Below, piece by piece: positions 10,547 through 20,413 of a stretch of 64,000 nucleotides of DNA (position 1 is its first letter; each line of letters opens with the position of its first letter). The notes under the pieces were generated by a model, which worked only from the letters and a program-made list of their open reading frames with translations, did no database searches and was not told where the DNA came from. Both the position numbers and the translations under genes were made by a program. The DNA comes from Mikania micrantha (taxonomy: Eukaryota > Streptophyta > Magnoliopsida > Asterales > Asteraceae): NCBI GenBank assembly GCA_009363875.1, contig CM018693.1:108020362-108084361 (forward strand), given 5' to 3'.

Positions 10547-10620
10547 CAACAAGCAACAAGCAAACCCAGTAAAAATCCCACTTAGATTAGGGTCTGGGGG
10601 AAAGATAGAGACAAACTTAC
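10547..10620 (-). mobile_element. SINE-like element, 3' part (split by Copia)
   Basis: On the minus strand this part carries the tail TCCCCCAGACCCTAATCTAA, GTGGGATTTTTACTGGGTTT and (TTGCTTGTTG), the classical 3' end of Au/TS-type plant SINEs. It is continuous with 16358-16563 once the Copia insertion is removed. The whole unit is flanked by the 16-bp direct repeat CTTTAAACATCCTATA (10531-10546 and 16564-16579), its TSD. Total length about 275 bp. Confidence 0.82.
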
Positions 10621-11219
10621 TGTAGAAAAATTCCAGAAATCACGAACACCGGATGAAATCGAAAGTCGTGGATAACACTTTCAGATCAAACTATTTGCGG
10701 TTCACCCAAATATTTGATCGGATAAAATTCGATTTTTCTCAAGAACAAGTATGAAATTCGCTGTGAATTTCGTGTGTGAACCAATCTGTAAAAACGATCA
10801 ATTTCTGGGCGCAGGCATTTGGAAACTGCCTCCAGGCAGTTTTCCAACTTTCATATTTCACAAAAACGACACTAAAGTTTTAAAAAACAAATTTAATGTA
10901 AAATTCGTAAAATCGATTTTTCTATTGATTTTTTAATATAACAACTTAGGTTAGAAAAAATTTTTCCAAGCTGACCTGGCTGCTCGACCCCAGCCAGGGG
11001 CTCTGCCCCTTGGACCCCGCCAGGGGCTGCCGCCCCTTGGACCCCGCTAACCGGGGGCGCTGCCCCCGGACCCCCGCCAAGGGGGCGTTGCCCCTTTGGA
11101 ACCCCCATTGAATTTATAATATATTAAACAAGCGTGCACCCCACACCCAACTTGTTTAATAATATCATAATTCATATTTATCGATAAAATTAACCCCAAT
11201 TACACTAAAATATCTAACA
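10621..11219 (-). repeat. Copia 3' LTR
   Basis: On the minus strand it starts TGTTAGATATTTTAGTG and ends TTTTTCTACA. TATAAAT lies at 11112-11118. A GC-rich block at 10975-11100 carries tandem units of the kind GGGGC...GCCCC plus TTGGACCCC. Nearly identical to 15759-16357. Confidence 0.95.
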
Positions 11220-11234
11220 ATCCTCCCCTATTTT
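11220..11234 (-). promoter_or_regulatory. Copia polypurine tract
   Basis: On the minus strand AATAGGGGAGGATTG directly precedes the 3' LTR start TGTTAG, the normal place for the plus-strand primer. Confidence 0.8.
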
Positions 11235-11748
11235 AGTGTAACCCTTGATTAATTTATAAAATCACAACAAATTCAAACTTATGCATAAATGAAATATCGT
11301 GACGATTGAATTTCATCTTAGTATATTACACATTTCAAATATTCGAATTTATTAGGTATCTCTAAGGGTTGAACCCAATCTATTCAACATTGAATACCTG
11401 AAGATAATATGCACACAAGTTTACATAATTATAAGTTCTTACATGACACTATTTTTACTAGCTTATGTCCATATCCTTCATAAACATATCAAAGCCAAGT
11501 CCCAGCTTCTTGAAGCAGCTAAACTTCATGTTCATATAGGTAGTTCTTTTTATCTCGCACCTGCATATGCAATTTTTCAAAAGAACTATTAAGAATTATA
11601 AATTCAACCTCTTCAACTTGCAGGTCTGAACACATACCTTTGGATGAATCTACTAATGTGTTCCAATCTTTAGATGTTAAGCTTTCCACATTGAATTCTA
11701 CATCTAATGTATGTTAGATGTGAATTGGGTATCTCAACAGTAAAGATT

Positions 11749-13002
11749 TCAAATGGACTTTAATCCCATCCCTTTAGTTGATTTGTGCACAAGATCTCTA
11801 CATAACCCTTTAGTTAAATGATCAGCTAAATTTTGTTGAGTTTTCACAAACTCCAATGATATTACACCATTTGTAATTAGATCACGAATCATGTTGTGTC
11901 TAACACCTAAGTGTCTAGACTTCCCATTATACACTTGACTATAGGCTTTAGCCAAAGTTGCAGCACTATCACATCTAATTGATATTGGTGATATCGGTTT
12001 GGGCCACAATGGAATCTCATAAATCAAGTTCTTTAGCCATTCAGCTTCTTTACCAGCTGCGGCTAATGCTACAAACTCAGATTCCATTGTTGAATTAGTA
12101 ATGCAAGTTTGCTTTTTAGATGCCCAACTGATAGCTCCTCCACCAAGAAGAAATACCCATCCACTTATGGAAGAATGATCTTCCATATTAGTGATCCAAC
12201 TTGCATCAGAATATCCTTCTAAAATTGAAGGAAATTTTGTATAATTCAAACCATAGTTCATGGTTCCTTTCAAGTACCTAAGTACTCGGTTTAATGCTTG
12301 CCAATGATTTGAACTAGGATTACTAGTATATCTACTTAGTTTCCCAACAGCAAAAGCTATATATGGCCTAGTGCTAATCATGGCATACATGAGAGAACCA
12401 ATTACCCTTGAATATCCAAGTTGTGATACTGCAACACCTTTATTAGGTAACAACTTGATATTAGGATCCATTGGAGTACTAGATGAAAAACAATCTTGAA
12501 AATTAAACTTTTTCAATATTTTCTCAATGTAATGAGATTGAGTAATACAAATTCCATTGTTTTCACGCTTGATTCTAATACCAAGAATCACTTCAGCTTC
12601 TCCCATGTCTTTCATAGAAAATTTAGATGACAAAAATTGTTTTGTTTTATCAACCTGATCTTGGCTTGTACCAAATATCAACATGTCATCTACATACAAA
12701 CAAATTATAACTCCTTTACCAGAATTATCAAATTTGCTGTATACACATTTATCAGATTGGTTAAGCACATAACCACTTGACAACACAACATCATCAAACT
12801 TTTGATGCCATTGTTTAGTTGCTTGTTTTAAACCATACAGTGACTTAACAAGTTTACACACCTTATGCTCATTACTAGGCAAAACAAAACCTTCAGGTTG
12901 TTTCATATATATTTCCTCATCCAAATCACCATTCAAGAAAGCAGTTTTTACATCCATTTGATGAATCACTAGATTGTGTATAGCTCCTAAAGCAATCAAC
13001 AA
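11749..13002 (-). CDS. Copia RT C-terminal part and RNase H
   Basis: Encodes most of the reverse transcriptase and all of RNase H. Visible motifs are VKTAFLNGDLDEEIYMKQPE near the start, the catalytic LYVDDML about residue 100, and the RNase H signatures GYSDASW, TMESEF and ADHLTKGL. It is the C-terminal part of one Copia polyprotein. The frame continues upstream (LLIALG...) and is separated from the 13023-13649 segment by a one-base deficit in an A-run (plus strand 13042-13047). Coding quality is otherwise good. The stop lies about 530 bp before the LTR, leaving a non-coding 3' tail (11220-11748). Confidence 0.9.
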   Translation of the reverse strand: MLIALGAIHNLVIHQMDVKTAFLNGDLDEEIYMKQPEGFVLPSNEHKVCKLVKSLYGLKQATKQWHQKFDDVVLSSGYVLNQSDKCVYSKFDNSGKGVIICLYVDDMLIFGTSQDQVDKTKQFLSSKFSMKDMGEAEVILGIRIKRENNGICITQSHYIEKILKKFNFQDCFSSSTPMDPNIKLLPNKGVAVSQLGYSRVIGSLMYAMISTRPYIAFAVGKLSRYTSNPSSNHWQALNRVLRYLKGTMNYGLNYTKFPSILEGYSDASWITNMEDHSSISGWVFLLGGGAISWASKKQTCITNSTMESEFVALAAAGKEAEWLKNLIYEIPLWPKPISPISIRCDSAATLAKAYSQVYNGKSRHLGVRHNMIRDLITNGVISLEFVKTQQNLADHLTKGLCRDLVHKSTKGMGLKSI

Positions 13003-13022
13003 TCTAATAGTGGATATCCTTG

Positions 13023-13649
13023 CTACTGGAGCATATGTATCAAAAAATTAATACCTTCCTTTTGTCTAAAGCCTTGAATAACCAATCTAGCTTTAAACTT
13101 ATCAATGGAACCATCCACTTTCATCTTTTTCTTGAATATCCATTTACAACCTAATGGTTTACAACCAGGAGGTAAATCTGTCAATCTCCAAGTATTATTT
13201 TGCATAATAGAGTCCATCTCATCATTAATTGCCTCTTTCCAGAAAGCAACATCCCGAGATGCCATAGCCTCATTATAAGTTTTTGGATCTTCCTCAATAT
13301 TGAAACAATATTCATATTTAGCTTGGATCTCATCTCTAGATCCTTCAACTAAATATAGCTGAAAATCAGAACCAAAATATTTTGCTATTCTTGCTCTTTT
13401 ACTTCTTCTAGGTTCAGTTGAAGTAGAAGGAATTTCTTTATGATTAATTTCTTCAGAGTTACTTGAGCTCACAATCATATCCTTTGGTCTAGATATTGAT
13501 GAAAATCTCTCCTCATCAAATATTGCATCTCTTGATTCAACAACAGTATTTACTGAAACATAATCATTAGGTTCTATAACATAGAACCTATATGCCTTGG
13601 AATGTTCTGCATATCCAATAAAGATGCAATCTATGCCTCTTTCTCCCAA
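13023..13649 (-). CDS. Copia integrase C-terminus to RT N-terminus
   Basis: Middle segment of the same polyprotein. It begins in the integrase C-terminal GERGIDCIFIGYAEHSKAYR region, passes through the acidic/basic linker typical of Copia, and enters RT with WKEAINDEMDSI, LPPGCKPLGCKWIFKKK and KARLVIQGF. It is out of frame with its neighbours at both ends by a single base, each time in a homopolymer (five T at 13650-13654; six A at 13042-13047, plus-strand letters). It would not be translated on its own. Confidence 0.88.
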   Translation of the reverse strand: MGERGIDCIFIGYAEHSKAYRFYVIEPNDYVSVNTVVESRDAIFDEERFSSISRPKDMIVSSSNSEEINHKEIPSTSTEPRRSKRARIAKYFGSDFQLYLVEGSRDEIQAKYEYCFNIEEDPKTYNEAMASRDVAFWKEAINDEMDSIMQNNTWRLTDLPPGCKPLGCKWIFKKKMKVDGSIDKFKARLVIQGFRQKEGINFLIHMLQ

Positions 13650-15736
13650 TTTTTCCTTTTGGGTTCATTAAGCCTTACTACAGCTCTGCAACCCCAAATT
13701 CTTAAATAGTTCAAATTTGGAGGCTTGCCATACCAAAGTTCATATGGGGTTATCTTGTTCCTTTTATTTGGAACTCTATTTAATAAAAAACAGGCTGTTA
13801 ACATAGCCTCACCCCAAAAACCTTCACTTAAACCAGAATATGATAACATAGAATTAACCATTTCTTTTAAAACTCTATTTTTCCTCTCAGACACTCCATT
13901 TTGCTGTGGAGTGTAAGGAGCAGTGGTTTGATGTATAATCCCCACTGATTGAAAATAACTTGGATCATAATATTCACCTCCCTTATCAGTGCGTAATGTC
14001 TTAATTAATTCATTTCTTTGCAACTCTACTTCAGTTTTATATATTTTAAATTTATCTAATGCTTCATTTTTAGAGTATAAAAGATATACACAAAAAAATC
14101 TAGAAGCATCATCAATAAATGTAACAATATATTTTTTATTTCCTATAGATGGAGTTGCATGAAAGTCACATAAGTCACTATGTATCAATTCTAGCACCTT
14201 AGATTCTCTTTGAACATCAGTGAACGGTAATCTAGTTATCTTTGTTAGCATGCAAGTTTTACATTTTTCATTATTCATTTCAAATGCGGGTATTATACTA
14301 ATTTTTGACATTTCTTTTAGCCTTTTATAATGTACATGTCCTAGTCTAGCATGCCATAATTCTGATTTATTTAAATTACTACTAGAACTTGATGAAGTCA
14401 TGCACACAAATTCATTACTAAAAGAAACATCCAGATTCAACTTAAACATGCCATTACAAAGATAACCAAAACCTACAAAAGTACCATGTCTTGACAAGAT
14501 AAACTTGTCACTTTCCAACACTTGTTTGTAACCACAATTATTCAACATAATACCAGACAAGAGATTCTTTCGAATCCCTGGAACATACAAGACATTGTCT
14601 AAACATAAACATTTTCCAGAAGTAAAAACAAGCTTCACTTTTCCTAGTCCTTTGATTGGTTCAGTTGCAACGTTTCCCATCTTTATAACAGATCCATCTT
14701 CAATTGGTTGAAAGTCCTTAAACCAACGAAGATCTTTACACACGTGACTTGTTGCACCTAAATCAACCCACCAAGCAATGTCATCATCCTGCACATAACA
14801 TGCCTCAGAAATTAGTGATACATAATTCAAAACAGAATTATAATTTTGTACTAAATTCTGACCTTGTTGCTTGTTTGGGTCCTTAGACCCACTTGGACCA
14901 GCTTCCTTGTTGTGTTTACCAACACGACAATCCTTCTTAAAGTGACCAACTTTGCCACATTTCCAACAAGTTATGATTTGCTTCTTGTTTGAACCCTTGT
15001 TGTCTTTACCTTGAAACTTTCGTTTCCCTTTAAGCTTCTGATTATTCTTGGATGATCCACCTTCTTCAACTAAGTTAATAGAAGAAGGTCCAATAGGTTT
15101 CTTATCATCATTTACCCACGTTTTTTCAAAGCCCCTCAAAGATTCTTCAATTCTGAAGTGGCTTCCAAGTTCAACCAAAGTTAATTCTCCTTTCTGATGT
15201 TTTAGATTATGTTTATAATCTTTCCAGGAAGGAGGTAACTTATCAATGATACTTGAAACCTGAATGGATTCATCCATTTTCATATCATGTTGAGTAAATT
15301 GTCCTAGAATCCTCAACAATTCGTTATATTGTTCCATGACAGATCGAGAATCAACCATTTTATAATTTATAAAATTACTCACAAGAAACTTCTTACTAGA
15401 AGAATCTTCTGCCATGTATTTGGCTTCTAGGGTATCCCATAACACTTTTGCAGTCTCTACGTTTTGATAAATATCAAATAGAGCATCACACATACCGTTC
15501 AAAATATGACCAAGGCAGATGTAGTTGTCATTCTCCCACTTTGATCGTTTCCTGATTTGTTCCAAGTTTCCATCTTCAAGTATTTCGGGTATGGGAGTGC
15601 TTAACACGTACACCACTTTCAAAGTCGTGAGAAGGAAGTGCATCTTCTTCTGCCAACGCCTGAAATCCTGGCCTTCAAACTTTTCCAGTTTGTCAAACTT
15701 ACTCGTCATCTCCTTCGTTGAATTCTTGTTCGCCAT
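13631..15736 (-). CDS. Copia gag, protease and integrase
   Basis: The first ATG in good context is at 15736 (MANKNST), only 22 nt after the 5' LTR. Order: gag with FEGQDFRRWQKKMHFLL; zinc knuckle CWKCGKVGHFKKDC near residue 275; protease core WWVDLGATSHV near 340, where the family normally has Asp-Ser/Thr-Gly, so a Leu replaces the conserved hydroxyl residue; integrase zinc site HARLGH...CKTC; and the D,D,E core with HSDLCDF, FIDDASR and QQNGVSERKN. It runs out of frame at 13650-13654. Gag packages RNA, protease matures the polyprotein and integrase inserts the cDNA. Clade not assigned with certainty. Confidence 0.92.
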   Translation of the reverse strand: MANKNSTKEMTSKFDKLEKFEGQDFRRWQKKMHFLLTTLKVVYVLSTPIPEILEDGNLEQIRKRSKWENDNYICLGHILNGMCDALFDIYQNVETAKVLWDTLEAKYMAEDSSSKKFLVSNFINYKMVDSRSVMEQYNELLRILGQFTQHDMKMDESIQVSSIIDKLPPSWKDYKHNLKHQKGELTLVELGSHFRIEESLRGFEKTWVNDDKKPIGPSSINLVEEGGSSKNNQKLKGKRKFQGKDNKGSNKKQIITCWKCGKVGHFKKDCRVGKHNKEAGPSGSKDPNKQQGQNLVQNYNSVLNYVSLISEACYVQDDDIAWWVDLGATSHVCKDLRWFKDFQPIEDGSVIKMGNVATEPIKGLGKVKLVFTSGKCLCLDNVLYVPGIRKNLLSGIMLNNCGYKQVLESDKFILSRHGTFVGFGYLCNGMFKLNLDVSFSNEFVCMTSSSSSSNLNKSELWHARLGHVHYKRLKEMSKISIIPAFEMNNEKCKTCMLTKITRLPFTDVQRESKVLELIHSDLCDFHATPSIGNKKYIVTFIDDASRFFCVYLLYSKNEALDKFKIYKTEVELQRNELIKTLRTDKGGEYYDPSYFQSVGIIHQTTAPYTPQQNGVSERKNRVLKEMVNSMLSYSGLSEGFWGEAMLTACFLLNRVPNKRNKITPYELWYGKPPNLNYLRIWGCRAVVRLNEPKRKNWEKEA

Positions 15737-15758
15737 CTTCAACAGATAGTTTGATCTT
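15737..15758 (-). other. Very short Copia leader without clear PBS
   Basis: Only 22 nt separate the LTR end from the first gag ATG. The minus-strand text AAGATCAAACTATCTGTTGA has no match to the usual tRNA-iMet 3' end complement (TGGTATCAGAGC). Either another tRNA or an internal tRNA segment primes, or the leader was lost. Confidence 0.55.
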
Positions 15759-16357
15759 TGTAGAAAAATTCCAGAAATCACGAACACCGGATGAAATCGA
15801 AAGTCGTGGATAACACTTTCAGATCAAACTATTTGCGGTTCACCCAAATATTTGATCGGATAAAATTCGATTTTTCTCAAGAACAAGTATGAAATTCGCT
15901 GTGAATTTCGTGTGTGAACCAATCTGTAAAAACGATCAATTTCTGGGCGCAGGCATTTGGAAACTGCCTCCAGGCGGTTTTCCAACTTTCATATTTCACA
16001 AAAACGACACTAAAGTTTTAAAAAACAAATTTAATGTAAAATTCGTAAAATCGATTTTTCTATTGATTTTTTAATATAACAACTTAGGTTAGAAAAAATT
16101 TTTCCAAGCTGACCTGGCTGCTCGACCCCAGCCAGGGGCTCTGCCCCTTGGACCCCGCCAGGGGCTGCCGCCCCTTGGACCCCGCTAACCGGGGGCGCTG
16201 CCCCCGGACCCCCGCCAAGGGGGCGTTGCCCCCTTGGAACCCCCATTGAATTTATAATATATTAAACAAGCGTGCACCCCACACCCAACTTGTTTAATAA
16301 TATCATAATTCATATTTATCGATAAAATTAACCCCAATTACACTAAAATATCTAATA
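15759..16357 (-). repeat. Copia 5' LTR
   Basis: Upstream LTR of the minus-strand Copia element; TATAAAT at 16250-16256. Its outer end reads TATTAG on the minus strand instead of TGTTAG, one of the three differences from the other LTR, so the terminal TG is mutated. Confidence 0.95.
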
Positions 16358-16563
16358 CTTACCCCTATCCTAGTTGAGATAGAGAGGCTGCTTCAAAGGA
16401 GTCCCGGGCTCAAAGTCATCGTTTGAGGTTAATTATTTCAATGCTTTTAACGATTATTTTCACAAAATAAGAAAAATAACGTTAAAATTTGGGTAATTTT
16501 ACTTTTGCCACTTAAGGGCTAACACATATATACATTATATGCATGCACCGCAAGTGGGGCGTT
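16358..16563 (-). mobile_element. SINE-like element, 5' part
   Basis: Continuation of 10547-10620 on the other side of the Copia insertion. Minus strand: GAACGCCCCACTTGCGG head, an AT-rich middle, then GAGCCCGGGACTCC, GCAGCCTCTCTATCTC and AGGATAGGGGTAAG leading into the shared SINE tail. No convincing tRNA-type A/B boxes are seen in the head, so it may be a 5'-truncated or chimeric element. The right TSD copy is 16564-16579. Confidence 0.78.
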
Positions 16564-16579
16564 CTTTAAACATCCTATA

Positions 16580-17026
16580 GAGTTATCTAAATTAGTTTGT
16601 AAAGATTGTTTATTTATTTATTTTTTCATATTAAACCCCAAAAGTCGAGTATTCTTGGTGTTTGGATAATGGGTTTGAGATTTAGAGTCATCGTAGGATT
16701 CTGGAGTTCAAGATACGCTCGAAATAAAATTCTGTTTGATAGATGAAGCTGATTGTGTGTGCTCCTCTATTCTATGCCTCAGATTACCTCGCATAGGTAT
16801 ACTTATTAAAAGTAACATCCTTTTTTTGGTGTTGTAAAAAATTCGTTTTAGTTTGCAAGCATAACAGCATTTACAACCTTTTTTTTGTTCCTGGGTTTTC
16901 TTCTTGATTAGGATATAACAAGTCCACAAACATTTGAATATGTTACAGACGTGTGAGTTGTGACATGCTTGGCAAACAATCCATAAATGATTAAAATAAA
17001 TGTTGTTTAAAAGTTGAAAAATAGCC
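16580..17026. other. Unassigned flank of hAT insertion
   Basis: AT-rich sequence with no supported gene or repeat boundary. The left TSD of the hAT element is at 17027-17034. Confidence 0.4.
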
Positions 17027-17929
17027 CCTTTGACTAGGGGTGATCAGAATAATCGAAAACCGTTTAAAGCCGTTATCCGAACAATATCCGTAACCGAAAA
17101 AAAACCGAACCGAATTCTAAATTCGGTTCGGTTTCGGTTAGAACTTTTTTTTTTGAATTCGGTTTTTTCGGTTTGTTCGGTTATCCGTTTAAATCGAATA
17201 TGTAATTAAATATATTAATTTGTATGTATATATTATATCTTAAAATTGAACACTAGCACTCCTTCGTTCATCCCTTTCTACCTGTAAAGCATTAAATCCC
17301 CAAAATCTTGCCTCAGCCTCAAACACTCCAGCCTCCGCCAACGTCATCCGCCGTGCGTCGTCTGTAGCACCCCGACCGATGGCTGAAACGTCGGAATGCC
17401 ACGAGGAATGTGTAGATTGTTCACAAGCTCATGGTCATCTAAAGTATCATCACATAACATTAATTTCAAATAAATTATTTACACAAAAATCATGTTCTTC
17501 ATGATTCAATGTCAATGATTACTCAAAAGATGTAGCTAAATTAACTAAATACTAGTCTTCATCAATCCTGTTAATTTAGCTAAGTCCGAGATCCTATGTG
17601 ATGAAGTTCAAAAGATGTAGATCTACCATGCTCTACCTACTTCTCTTTATTCCCTAAAACATGTAGAAAATCAAGTGTCAACTATGGAGTAGTTGGTGAG
17701 TAATCATAGGTTTTATATTCTTCAAAACGTTTATAAAAGTTTAAAGAATAACTCGTGTGAACCTGTTTAATAACACATGTACCATCACAACAACAACAAC
17801 ACATCAAGTCAAATAAGTCAAGTAATCCAAGTATTCACAAGTAATCATCCAAATACATTCAATCAATCTCAATCAATCAAATCCAGTCAACAACCATCAA
17901 TCACCACAATATTCTCAATATAAGATACC

Positions 17930-18140
17930 ACGGAGGACCTCAGTCAACTCAATCAACAGCGGAATCATCGCGGAGGACTGTAGTTAACTCAATCAAAGAT
18001 ATTCCTAAAATCATAATTATCAAGATTGTGCACCGTAGAGGACCGAAGTCAACTCAATCAACAGTGGAATCTCCGTGAAGGACCGTAGTCAACTCAATCA
18101 ACAACAATTCAATCATCGCGAAGGACCGAAGTCAACTCAA
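17930..18140 (-). repeat. Tandem hairpin array of solo LTR
   Basis: Five degenerate units of about 40-65 bp share GGACCGAAGTCAACTCAATC. The centre GAC-NNNN-GTC is kept while the four middle bases vary (CTCA, TGTA, CGAA, CGTA, CGAA); one unit has GTT in place of GTC. On the sense (minus) strand the CGAA form reads GAC-TTCG-GTC. Confidence 0.65.
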
Positions 18141-18934
18141 TCAACAATGACTCACTCAAAGTGTATCATCACATATTCTCAATTCATCTCAAAATCAAAG
18201 CTCAATAATAATCCTGGTTCCACACTTGTTATATCAAAATCAGTTTATTTTGGTATACATGTTTCAACCCCGAGTTTAAAATCAAAAGATTTAAAAGGGG
18301 TTATGAGAACTCACCGTGATGTCTTATGTTTCTGTATATTGTAGAGCGCGCGTTCACGATTGGGGAATCAAATATGACTCAACAACCTGTGTTAAGTTCA
18401 ATATAGTTTGTAACTTATAAGTATGAGTTATGATTTCGTAAGTTAACTGTAAAATTAGTTAACTTTTATAACTCTTTGTTATTTAATTTGATCTAACTCA
18501 ATTGTGATGTAAAACACTAACATTTAATCAATATAGGTTAAGCATTAGTATATCATTATCATATTCTTTGTTCACGTGTTTTACACTTAGAATATTGTCC
18601 ATTAGAAATCTTAAAATGGCTATTATCACTTAAGTGTTTTTAATTAAGTATTATGTTATAAAAACATAACCTTTAACATTTCACCCAAATGTTTAAATAA
18701 TATCGTGTTAACTAAAAATATTTCATCAACTTTATAGTAAAGTTGACTAGTTTATTTATAAGTATCATATTTGTTATTTTGATCAAACATGAATGTGTTA
18801 TAAACCTTTGATATGTTTTAAAATCATATATTATATTTTAAAACACATGTTATAAGGTTTATCTAGGTTTTTAGAAATTGTTTAAGTAACTTACGGTAGC
18901 ACGTCAATACCCAATTGCACCCAACCCTCAAATG

Positions 18935-19400
18935 GTTCTCGGTTAACAGTAGATTAAATGTTCTCTAGTTTCTTGGTGCCATTCTCGAATTTCAGTGTTC
19001 AAATGAGGAGGTTCTCTAACTTTGAATTATCCCATCCTATGTTCTCGAATTCTTTGAAGGCCAACATAGAGTTCTCGAATTTCCCTTGGTGGTTCTCTAG
19101 TTTCTTATTGATGATCTCGAATTGTTGGAGTCCCATGAAAGGGGTTCTCGAATTCCATGGTATATCCAGAATAATGGTTCTCAAGTTTTGGTTTCCAATT
19201 TAATGTTCTCAAGTTGGTTCTCGAATTTTTGGAGGAGAACAACATGGTTCTCGAATTCTATGTTATGTAATTAAAGGTTCTCTAGTTTTTTGAATTATTC
19301 CAATATAGGTTCTCAAGTTTATGCATTCCAAAATAAAGGTTCTCGAATTTGCAATGTGGTTCTCAAGTGGCTAAAAGATCAAGGGTTCTCGAATTGTTCA
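18935..19400 (-). repeat. Cluster of TTCTCGAATT words
   Basis: About eighteen copies of TTCTCGAATT and the two alternates TTCTCAAGTT and TTCTCTAGTT, often preceded by GG, spaced 15-35 bp apart. It lies 1.28-1.75 kb from the LTR start, downstream of the TATA box in the sense direction. Confidence 0.85.
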
Positions 19401-19820
19401 TCTCCTTCCTTTCGTTCCTAGAATTCCTGTAACTTGCAGATTTCCATAAAAACTCCATTTTTCACTTTATTTCTACTATAATGGTTTCCTAAATCCTTAT
19501 ATTTCAAGTTTTTTATACCCAAATAATTCAGAAAACTCATTTAATTATGAAGAACTTGTGATTTACGTTGAAACTAAAAACCCTAAATAAAACCCAAGTA
19601 AACTCATAGATTTACCTCAAATCTTGATATTTAGCTCGAACGGCTTGTACTTTCGTGTTGTACACGAGTGGCGAAACGATTTGGGACCGGAATCAATCGA
19701 AATGGTCAAGAATTGAAGAAGTTCACTTTTTGGTTTTCTAAAGAGAGAGAAAATGAACGGGAATTGTGTTTTTAGAGAGAGAGAGTGTCTTGCAAAATGA
19801 GGAAGAAGGGAGTTCTTCCC

Positions 19821-19828
19821 TTTTTATA
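19821..19828 (-). promoter_or_regulatory. LTR TATA box
   Basis: Minus strand GGTATAAAAAGG, followed downstream by CT-rich tracts (CTCTCTCTCTAAAAA, CTCTCTCTTTAG), a pattern like a plant Y patch. The equivalent site in the related LTR is 57103-57109. Confidence 0.6.
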
Positions 19829-20300
19829 CCTCGAGTCATTCCCGCTCGCTCGGTTACGTTTATTTATGCGTTAGTAATTTTATTTCCTCGGTCTTCACGT
19901 AATTTATATGTTAAATTACGAAACATTCAATAAAACGATTCGTTTAATAAAATGGTTTTATTTAAATCGGTTTAAGATAGTAATTCCTAATAAATGTTTT
20001 AACTTCTTTTTATTAATTTAAATATCGTCACCTTTTCGAATTCAACGTTCGCATCGTATTTCGATTCGATTTATGGAACATCGTTTCAGTATATTATTTC
20101 TAATAATTGTATTCGTGCGAATCGTCACCCACGCGAACACACCATTAAGCTAATATTTGTAAAATAACATTCACGTTTAATTTATATTCATGACCTCACC
20201 ATCGCGTACTTATTTTCCAATATCCTTTTAATCATTTTAATAAAAATATATTTATCAATTATCCTTTTCCCAATCCTCAACCCCACTAAATCATATCACT

Positions 20301-20413
20301 GACACATCCATAAGAGACCGAAATAAGTTTATGTATAGGACATATGTAGGAGTCGGTCGCAACCTATCCAACCGCCGCCCCACCACCATTTCGATAAACC
20401 ATGACCATGTGTC
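20301..20413 (-). repeat. Conserved stem module, copy A
   Basis: Plus-strand arms: outer GACACAT (20301-20307) with ATGTGTC (20407-20413); second CGAAAT (20319-20324) with ATTTCG (20388-20393). The core includes TATAGGACATATG, GGTCGCAACC and CCCCACCACC. The most diverged core of the six copies. Confidence 0.7.

Larger units (their letters stand above)
10621..16357 (-). mobile_element. Ty1/Copia element, complete, minus strand
   Basis: Two 599-bp LTRs (10621-11219 and 15759-16357) enclose gag-protease-integrase-RT-RNase H coding sequence on the minus strand. The 5-bp TSD CTTAC is present at 10616-10620 and 16358-16362. By eye the LTRs differ at only three positions (an A/G near 10840/15978, a T/C in a C-run, and the last-but-one base), so the insertion is recent. 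Two single-base coding breaks (13650-13654 and 13042-13047) and a changed protease active site are present. It interrupts a SINE-like element, which is therefore older. Confidence 0.96.

Noticed and set aside
10893..11108. Gly/Pro/Ala-rich open frame on the minus strand, repeated at 16031-16246
   Set aside because: It lies wholly within the GC-rich block of the Copia LTRs and appears twice only because the LTR does.
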